Assembly: GCF_900142215.1 (NCBI RefSeq)
Contig: NZ_FRAC01000006.1
Coordinates: 248,001 to 312,000 of the forward strand
Source: Anaerocolumna jejuensis DSM 15929
GTDB lineage: Bacteria > Bacillota > Clostridia > Lachnospirales > Lachnospiraceae
Reading direction: 5' to 3'
Length of the DNA: 64,000 bases
Made by a program: the position numbers and the translations under genes. Below are positions 59,243 through 64,000 of the stretch, in pieces. The notes beneath the pieces are model-generated. The model worked only from the letters and a program-made list of their open reading frames with translations, made no database searches and was not told the origin of the DNA. Position 1 is the first letter of the stretch. Each line of letters starts with the position of its first letter.

Positions 59243-59413
59243 TAGTTTGAAAAATGCGCTGCATTTTACATAATTCTATTTAAGCAGTATCGCAAGCAAG
59301 CTTGCGATATGCAGGGGGATTAGTTTGAAAAATGCGCTGCATTTTACATAATTCTATTTAAGCAGTATCGCAAGCAAGCTTGCGATATGCAGGGGGATTA
59401 GTTTGAAAAATGA
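59243..59413 (+). repeat. Two exact 78-bp tandem copies (plus part) of the hairpin repeat
   Basis: Units 59243-59320 and 59321-59398 are identical, and a third begins at 59399 and stops after TAGTTTGAAAAATGA. Each unit holds AAAATGCGCTGCATTTT and a palindrome with arms TATCGCAAGC/GCTTGCGATA, then GCAGGGGGATTAG. It belongs to the same family as 1850-2046 (opposite strand) and 40800-40855. The exact identity points to recent duplication. Confidence 0.9.
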
Positions 59414-59461
59414 AAGGAGACAGGCTGTAAAGAGTACCGCAGTAACCTACAGCATAATAAT

Positions 59462-59875
59462 ATGAATATTGAATTAAAACACAGCCTTACCGTTGAGGAA
59501 TACAACGCTTTAAGATTAAGTGTCGACTGGAAGGAGATACCTGAGGAGCAGGCTAAAAGAGGTCTTTCCAATACCTATTACCTTACTGCTGCCGTTCTAA
59601 ACGGAGAAACCATTGGTCTTGCACGCGTAATTAGTGACGGAGGATACGTTGCCTATATTGCCGACGTGATTGTAAACCAGGAATATCAGGGGAAGGGTGT
59701 TGGCAGGATGATTTTAAATGATGTGATGGATTATATAAAAAATGTTTTATCCGGAGGTGAGACTGTAATGGTCATATTGGTAGCGGCTAAGGGAAAGGAA
59801 GAATTCTATGAAAAGTTCGGATTCATCAAAAGACCCAATGAACAATACGGAGCCGGAATGACCCTTTGGCTATAG
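59462..59875 (+). CDS. GNAT family N-acetyltransferase
   Basis: The 137 residues have the acetyl-CoA motif VNQEYQGKGVGRMIL (about 77-91) and a C-terminal EFYEKFGFIKRPNEQYGAGM, typical of the YwnH/PA4534-like small acetyltransferases. The substrate is unknown. The start ATG at 59462 lacks a good ribosome binding site. The N terminus (MNIELKHSLTVEEYNALR) is nevertheless typical of the family. A short upstream reading frame begins within the end of the tandem repeat (ATGAAAGGAGACAGG, stopping at once). Confidence 0.88.
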   Translation: MNIELKHSLTVEEYNALRLSVDWKEIPEEQAKRGLSNTYYLTAAVLNGETIGLARVISDGGYVAYIADVIVNQEYQGKGVGRMILNDVMDYIKNVLSGGETVMVILVAAKGKEEFYEKFGFIKRPNEQYGAGMTLWL

Positions 59876-59893
59876 AAAATATTCCATATAAGA

Positions 59894-59939
59894 TTGACTT
59901 ACCATTTTCCTCATGCTATAACTAGATAGAATGAGGAAA
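59894..59939 (+). promoter_or_regulatory. prs promoter overlapping a hairpin
   Basis: TTGACT (59894-59899) and TATAAC (59917-59922) are separated by 17 nt and lead to prs. A hairpin with arms TTTCCTCAT (59906-59914) and ATGAGGAAA (59931-59939), plus an inner CTAT/ATAG pair, encloses the -10 and is followed by TCTTGTTTTT. The hairpin may be the acetyltransferase terminator or an operator. Confidence 0.65.
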
Positions 59940-59971
59940 TCTTGTTTTTGTAACAGTTAGGAGGACAAGCA

Positions 59972-61150
59972 ATGTCTGAAAATGCAATAAAAACCCCTGT
60001 AGCACCTTTGAGAATACTATCTTTAGAAGGCTTCCGCTCCATGGCAGAGAAAGTTGACAAACACATTTCTGTTTCCAGAAAAGAAAGGGAAGAAGCCTCT
60101 CCCGACAATTTATCCTTTACCGGGTATTATAAAGAAAGCTATCTTGTTGACGCAAGTGTACCCCGTTTCAGTTCGGGAGAAGCCAAGGGAGTAATCAATG
60201 AAACCATCCACGGCACCGATCTTTTTATCCTTGCAGATATCAGTAATCATAATCTGACTTACAACCTGTACAATACTGAAAACGGCATGTCACCGGATGA
60301 CCATTTTCAGGATTTAAAACGTCTTATTGATGCCTGCAACGGAAAGGCCAGAAGAATAAATGTCATACTTCCCTTTCTCTATGAAAGCCGTCAGGATAAG
60401 AGAACTATCCTGGAGTCTCTGGACTGTGCCACTGCTCTGCAGGAGCTTGTACAAATGGGTGTTAAAAATATCATAACCTTTGATGCCCACGACGGAAGGG
60501 TGCAAAATTCCGTTCCTCTGGAGGGCTTTGATAACTTTTATACTTCCTATCAGTTCTTACAGTCATTTTTACATACGGAAGATGGTGTTTCCATCGAAAA
60601 AGAAGACTTCATTGTTGTAAGCCCTGATGTTGGCGGTATGTCAAGAGCAGTATTCTATGCTAATATCTTAGGCGTGGATATGGGAATGTTCTATAAAAGA
60701 AGGGATTATACTGTTGTCAACGACGGGAAGAATCCTATTCTCGCTCATGAATTCCTTGGGGGAAATATAGCCGGAAAGTCTGTTTATATCGTAGATGACA
60801 TGATTGCCTCCGGAGAAAGCGTCTTAGAGGTCGCCGCTGAGCTGAAAGCCAGAAAAGCAGAAAGAATCTATATTGCCGCAACCTTCGGACTTTTTACCTG
60901 CGGCTTTGAGAAGTTTGATGAAGCCTATAAAAACGGCATCATAGACCGGGTGTATACCACCAATCTCATATATACCCCGAAGGAACTGATCGATAAGCCT
61001 TATTACACCAACGTAGACGTCAGCAAATATCTCTCCCTCATCATCGATACCATCAACCATGACAGCTCCGTTGATGATATCATGAAATCCGGAGGACTGA
61101 TAAGAAATCGTCTGGCAGATTACAGAGAAAAATGCAGAAAAGCCCAATAG
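59972..61150 (+). CDS. prs: Ribose-phosphate pyrophosphokinase, long divergent type
   Basis: Prs makes PRPP from ribose 5-phosphate and ATP for nucleotide, His and Trp synthesis. At 392 residues it is longer than the usual 310-320, with an extended N terminus and a C-terminal tail after position 350. It keeps YESRQDKRTILES, the catalytic-loop FDAHDGRVQNS (usual form DLHAxQIQGFF) and the PRPP loop VDDMIASGESV (usual form DDMIDTAGT). This variant may differ in regulation. AGGAGG lies 7-8 nt before the ATG. Confidence 0.9.
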   Translation: MSENAIKTPVAPLRILSLEGFRSMAEKVDKHISVSRKEREEASPDNLSFTGYYKESYLVDASVPRFSSGEAKGVINETIHGTDLFILADISNHNLTYNLYNTENGMSPDDHFQDLKRLIDACNGKARRINVILPFLYESRQDKRTILESLDCATALQELVQMGVKNIITFDAHDGRVQNSVPLEGFDNFYTSYQFLQSFLHTEDGVSIEKEDFIVVSPDVGGMSRAVFYANILGVDMGMFYKRRDYTVVNDGKNPILAHEFLGGNIAGKSVYIVDDMIASGESVLEVAAELKARKAERIYIAATFGLFTCGFEKFDEAYKNGIIDRVYTTNLIYTPKELIDKPYYTNVDVSKYLSLIIDTINHDSSVDDIMKSGGLIRNRLADYREKCRKAQ

Positions 61151-61199
61151 GGCTTTTCTTAAGCCCATTAGGCTTTTCATTTGCCCATTAGGCTTTTTT
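61135..61199. terminator. Tandem terminator-like hairpins between prs and pgeF
   Basis: AAAAGCCC/GGGCTTTT overlaps the prs stop and is followed by two more AGCCCATTAGGCT-type units and a final TTTTTT. The three near-repeats lie between convergent genes and probably act in both directions. Confidence 0.75.
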
Positions 61200-62051
61200 C
61201 TATACTGTTAACATTAAAAAGGCTGCCAGAGTACCCCTTTTGCCTTTGGAGGCACGGTGAGAAAATAAAAGGTCCGAATGACAGCAGGTGCATAAACCGC
61301 TGACATGGATATTTTCCTTTTTAAGCCCGGCTGCTTCCAAAATGATACGGTTCACTTTCCACAAATCCAGCTGGTACCTTCCGGCTGGATTTTTTGTAAG
61401 AATCTCTTCATACTCTCCGCTTAACTCCTCTTTAAATTCCTTCCTGAATTCCTCTGCCACTTCCTCGCTGACTTCATAGCAATCCTTGCAGATAGAAGGG
61501 CCAATCAAAGCAACAATGTCTTCCGGTTCCGACTGAAAAGCCTCCTGCATTGCCTGCACTGTCTTTAATCCCATTCTTCCTACTGTTCCCCGCCAACCGG
61601 AATGGCTAAGCCCAATTGCCCGGTTCTTTGTATCCACAAAATAAAGAGGAACACAGTCAGCATAAAAGGTAGCAAGAGGTATTCCTCTTTCCTTCGTAAT
61701 CAGTCCGTCTATTTCCTCATAGTCCCTTGGCAGATACAATCCCTTTCCTCTGTCACTGCTCTTGACCAGCCTGACATTGGTTTTGTGAACCTGATGAGTA
61801 GCTGTCACATCCTCATATTTCATCTCCAGGCTTTCACAAATCCTTTTATAATTCTCATCCACTTTTTCCTTCTCATCCCCTACGGAATAAGAAAGATTCA
61901 GGGATTCATAATAACCTTCGCTAACCCCGCCAAGCCTTGTGGTAAAGCCATGCTTCATATAAGAAATTTCTGTCAATGGGGCAAAGGTCAAAAAAGGTGT
62001 CTCTTTTTCCAGATGCAATGTTATATTTTCATTATTCTCAAACAATTTCAT
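61200..62051 (-). CDS. pgeF: PgeF/YfiH family multicopper-like protein (peptidoglycan editing factor)
   Basis: The 283 residues match the YfiH/laccase-domain family, which in E. coli removes wrongly incorporated residues from peptidoglycan precursors and in others shows purine nucleosidase activity. The metal-site histidine and cysteines are in TATHQVHKTNV (about 83), ATFYADCVPLYF (about 127) and LSHSGWRGTVGRMG (about 143). The C terminus has CTCCHSDLLFSHRA. The ATG at 62051 has GAGG placed very close, so the start is less certain than the identity. Confidence 0.92.
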   Translation of the reverse strand: MKLFENNENITLHLEKETPFLTFAPLTEISYMKHGFTTRLGGVSEGYYESLNLSYSVGDEKEKVDENYKRICESLEMKYEDVTATHQVHKTNVRLVKSSDRGKGLYLPRDYEEIDGLITKERGIPLATFYADCVPLYFVDTKNRAIGLSHSGWRGTVGRMGLKTVQAMQEAFQSEPEDIVALIGPSICKDCYEVSEEVAEEFRKEFKEELSGEYEEILTKNPAGRYQLDLWKVNRIILEAAGLKKENIHVSGLCTCCHSDLLFSHRASKGKRGTLAAFLMLTV

Positions 62052-62091
62052 GCCTCATTTCTATTAGTCATAAGAACACTTTCTGCGGCTG

Positions 62092-62448
62092 CTAAAACTG
62101 TGCATCAAATGCATTCCGTATTAGAGTTATTTCCTCTTCTACAATTCCCACCGCATCAAAGCGGCAGGGAGTATCTTCCGGTATATGATTTATGTACATG
62201 TAATACCTGGCTGCCTTGCAGATGTTTCTTATCTTTCTGCTGTCAACGGCTTCCAGGGGGGACCCGCTTTGTAAATCCTTGCGGTATTTCACTTCGATAA
62301 ATACAAGAACCTCCCCTTCCCTTGCTATCAGGTCTATCTCTCCAGACCTGGTAAAGAAATTAGCGGCAAGAATACGGTAGCCGGCTGATGTAAGATAAGC
62401 TGCTGCCTTTTGCTCCTTTTCACTTCCTATGGTTCTTTTATTATACAT
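62092..62448 (-). CDS. YraN family (UPF0102) nuclease-fold protein
   Basis: The 118 residues have the endonuclease-like pattern GSEKEQKAAAYL, then RSGEIDLIAREGEVLVFIEVKYR (about 40-62), with the acidic residues and lysine of a PD-(D/E)xK site. The function is unproven. The ATG at 62448 has GGAAGG just upstream. The longer frame from 62520 overlaps the previous gene. It sits in the order rnhB, FlhB-like, acetyltransferase, yraN, which is close to that of other Firmicutes. Confidence 0.93.
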   Translation of the reverse strand: MYNKRTIGSEKEQKAAAYLTSAGYRILAANFFTRSGEIDLIAREGEVLVFIEVKYRKDLQSGSPLEAVDSRKIRNICKAARYYMYINHIPEDTPCRFDAVGIVEEEITLIRNAFDAQF

Positions 62449-62507
62449 AGCCTTCCTTATCGTATTATACTGTCCTGGACTTCCATGCTTTATTATTATG
62501 CTTTGGG

Positions 62508-63119
62508 TCAGGTATCCCACTGTCCGGGCAGCTTTAATTTTTCCATGTAGGGAAACTTTTTATCATATTCTTCCGCCTTTACGGCATCGATATTCTCAAA
62601 AACTTCCGATTGATAGAATTTTCCCTCTACCCCTTTTAATCCATCCGGCACCAGTTCCAAGCCCATAAATGCATCAAAATTCTTTCCATCCTTTGTAGTA
62701 ATATGGAAATTATCACAGGTTTTAAAGCCATGTCTGGGGTAATATCCCGGTTCGCCAAATATGATAATCGCCTTATGCCCCTGTTTCCTGGCAATCTCGA
62801 AGGTAGTTTTTAAAAGAAGGCTTCCGATTCCTTTATTCTGAAACTCTTTGTCAACACACAAAGGGCCAAAGGTCAGGACCTCTGTCTTTTGCTTCCCGTT
62901 ATCGACATATGACTTGGAATACATGACAGTTCCTGCAACTTTCCCGTCTACCTCAGCAACTCTGCTTAGATCCGGTATATAATCCTTAGAGGATCGGAGC
63001 AGATGAACCAAATAATGCTCAAGACATCCGGGAACATGCAGGTTCCAGAAAGCTCTTTTGGTTATAGCTTCCGTTTCATACCAGTCTTTTTCCTGTTCTT
63101 CCCTTATATTTATATTCAT
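62508..63119 (-). CDS. GNAT family N-acetyltransferase
   Basis: The 203 residues have the acetyl-CoA motif VDKEFQNKGIGSLLLKTTFE (about 88-107) and GEPGYYPRHGFKTC, characteristic of the YhbS-like acetyltransferases. The start is placed at 63119. The ATG at 63131 lies directly against the AAAGG site. Substrate unknown. It is between yraN and the FlhB-C-like gene, same strand. Confidence 0.88.
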   Translation of the reverse strand: MNINIREEQEKDWYETEAITKRAFWNLHVPGCLEHYLVHLLRSSKDYIPDLSRVAEVDGKVAGTVMYSKSYVDNGKQKTEVLTFGPLCVDKEFQNKGIGSLLLKTTFEIARKQGHKAIIIFGEPGYYPRHGFKTCDNFHITTKDGKNFDAFMGLELVPDGLKGVEGKFYQSEVFENIDAVKAEEYDKKFPYMEKLKLPGQWDT

Positions 63120-63162
63120 AGACACACACATCCTTTCTCACTGATTATTTTACTTTTCCGCT

Positions 63163-63480
63163 TTACTTCTCCAATTTTGCCTTTAAACGGTCCATATCAT
63201 CTACAAATATCATAATCTCAGAGACCACCTGGTAAAGTTCCGGAGGGATATAATCTCCAAGGTCAAGCTTGGAGAGACTGGAAGCCAGCTTATTGTCTTC
63301 ATGGATTGGTATCTGATTTTCTTTGGCTCCCTTTAATATTTTATCTGCCAGAAAGCCCTTACCGGTAGCTATGATTCTCGGAGCGGCATCCTCCGGGCTG
63401 TAACCAAGAGCTACTGCTGTTTTGTTTTTAAATTTCTCACTATCCACAGGATTATTAGTAGAATGCTCTTTTCTTACCAC
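63163..63480 (-). CDS. Orphan FlhB C-terminal-like protein (YlqH type)
   Basis: The 105 residues correspond to the cytoplasmic C-terminal domain of the FlhB/YscU export switch (TAVALGYSPEDAAPRIIATGKG, then PIHEDNKLASSLSKLDLGDYIPPELYQVVSEI). It lacks the membrane domain and the NPTH autocleavage motif. Such orphans occur next to rnhB in Firmicutes (B. subtilis ylqH), and their role is unknown. The start is a GTG at 63480 with AAGGAGG upstream. Confidence 0.9.
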   Translation of the reverse strand: MVRKEHSTNNPVDSEKFKNKTAVALGYSPEDAAPRIIATGKGFLADKILKGAKENQIPIHEDNKLASSLSKLDLGDYIPPELYQVVSEIMIFVDDMDRLKAKLEK

Positions 63481-63496
63481 GAAATCCGCCTCCTTA

Positions 63497-64000
63497 TCAC
63501 TGGAAGTTTTTTATAAAGCTTGCTCTATGAAGAGGTGTCGGCCCATATAATTTCAGGGCTTCTATGTGCTCTGCCGAGCCGTAGCCCTTGTTGGAAGCAA
63601 AGCCATAGGCAGGAAAGAGCTTATCATAAGCTGTCATGATGCGGTCCCTTGTGACCTTTGCTATGATACTTGCAGCCGCAATGGATACGCTTTTGGCATC
63701 TCCCTTGATAATCGGTACCTGCTTTATGGGAACCCTGGGTATGGTTACGGCATCATTAAGCAATATATCGGGTGTAACACTTAAGTTTCCAATTGCCTGG
63801 CGCATAGCTTCATAGGTAGCCTGCAGGATATTAATTTCATCAATCTTAGCCGGAGGAACAGAACCCACACCAACAGACAGTGCTTTTTCCATAATCTCAT
63901 CAAAAAGCTTTTCTCTCATCTTTTCAGATAACTGCTTGGAATCATTGATATATAAGATATCGCAATTCTTTGGAAGAATGACGGCAGCCGCCATAACGGG
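63497..64000 (-). CDS. rnhB: Ribonuclease HII, 5' part missing
   Basis: RNase HII cleaves RNA in RNA-DNA hybrids and at single ribonucleotides. The visible part begins with PVMAAAVILP and continues with NDSKQLSEKMREKLFDEI, LNDAVTIPRVPIKQVPIIKGDAKSVSIAAASIIAKVTRD and SNKGYGSAEHIEAL. The N-terminal GxDExGRG catalytic segment lies beyond the window. It is 16 nt before the FlhB-like gene. Confidence 0.94.
   Translation of the reverse strand, partial: PVMAAAVILPKNCDILYINDSKQLSEKMREKLFDEIMEKALSVGVGSVPPAKIDEINILQATYEAMRQAIGNLSVTPDILLNDAVTIPRVPIKQVPIIKGDAKSVSIAAASIIAKVTRDRIMTAYDKLFPAYGFASNKGYGSAEHIEALKLYGPTPLHRASFIKNFQ

Overview
The window looks like a stretch of chromosome from an anaerobic, endospore-forming member of the Clostridia, most likely a plant-fibre-degrading Lachnospiraceae-type organism. 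The grounds are strong AGGAGG-type ribosome binding sites, spoIVA and a CotH-family gene, a clostridial order of cell-shape and division genes (mreBCD, a PBP2-type gene, minCDE, rodA), and a glucuronoxylan-fragment utilisation locus. Nearly all genes are on the minus strand. No rRNA, tRNA, CRISPR array, prophage or transposase was seen.

Layout. 1-870: a small DUF378 protein and a P-loop protein on opposite strands, sharing a two-way terminator. 873-20341 (minus): a long housekeeping run of a ThyX-like unknown, rnhA, mutS, mutL, miaA, a methionine gamma-lyase family gene, a DUF4321 gene, radC, mreBCD, a large PBP2, minCDE, rodA, mgsA and a dacF-like carboxypeptidase. 20373-20870: an acetyltransferase.

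21079-31995 (minus) is the most interesting part. It is a co-directional set of twelve genes that starts at a strong promoter and a 55-residue YezD/DUF2292 protein. A flavin-type PPOX protein follows, then two nitrogenase-component-1-like subunits, a cysteine synthase, a NifX-like protein, an SsuABC-type importer, a DUF4418 membrane protein and a LolD/FtsX-type ABC pair. No NifH and no NifB are in the window. The gene content suggests reductive salvage of an organosulfur compound, with released sulfide or thiol passed to cysteine synthesis. It does not look like nitrogen fixation. The operon also carries a 38-nt perfect palindrome, two internal terminator-like hairpins sharing a motif, and a duplicated 91-bp element.

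32253-47781 is an aldouronate/glucuronoxylan locus. uxuA-uxuB (plus) handle glucuronate-derived mannonate. On the minus strand are an acetylesterase, an AraC regulator, a GH2 enzyme with CBM-like modules, a GH67 alpha-glucuronidase and an LplABC-type importer. 48087-54917 (minus): CotH-family lipoprotein, membrane-anchored MutS-like ATPase, NlpC/P60 hydrolase, spoIVA. 55163-55657 (plus): a PPOX protein behind a possible attenuator. 55997-58977 (minus): gpsA, plsY, der. 59462-61150 (plus): an acetyltransferase and a long, divergent prs. 61200-64000 (minus): pgeF, yraN, an acetyltransferase, an orphan FlhB-C-like protein and a 5'-truncated rnhB.

A family of short hairpin repeats occurs three times (1850-2046, 40800-40855, 59243-59413). 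In two cases it runs directly into a gene start and appears to supply the Shine-Dalgarno sequence. All assignments are by reading translated sequence and recalled family motifs; no database search was run.
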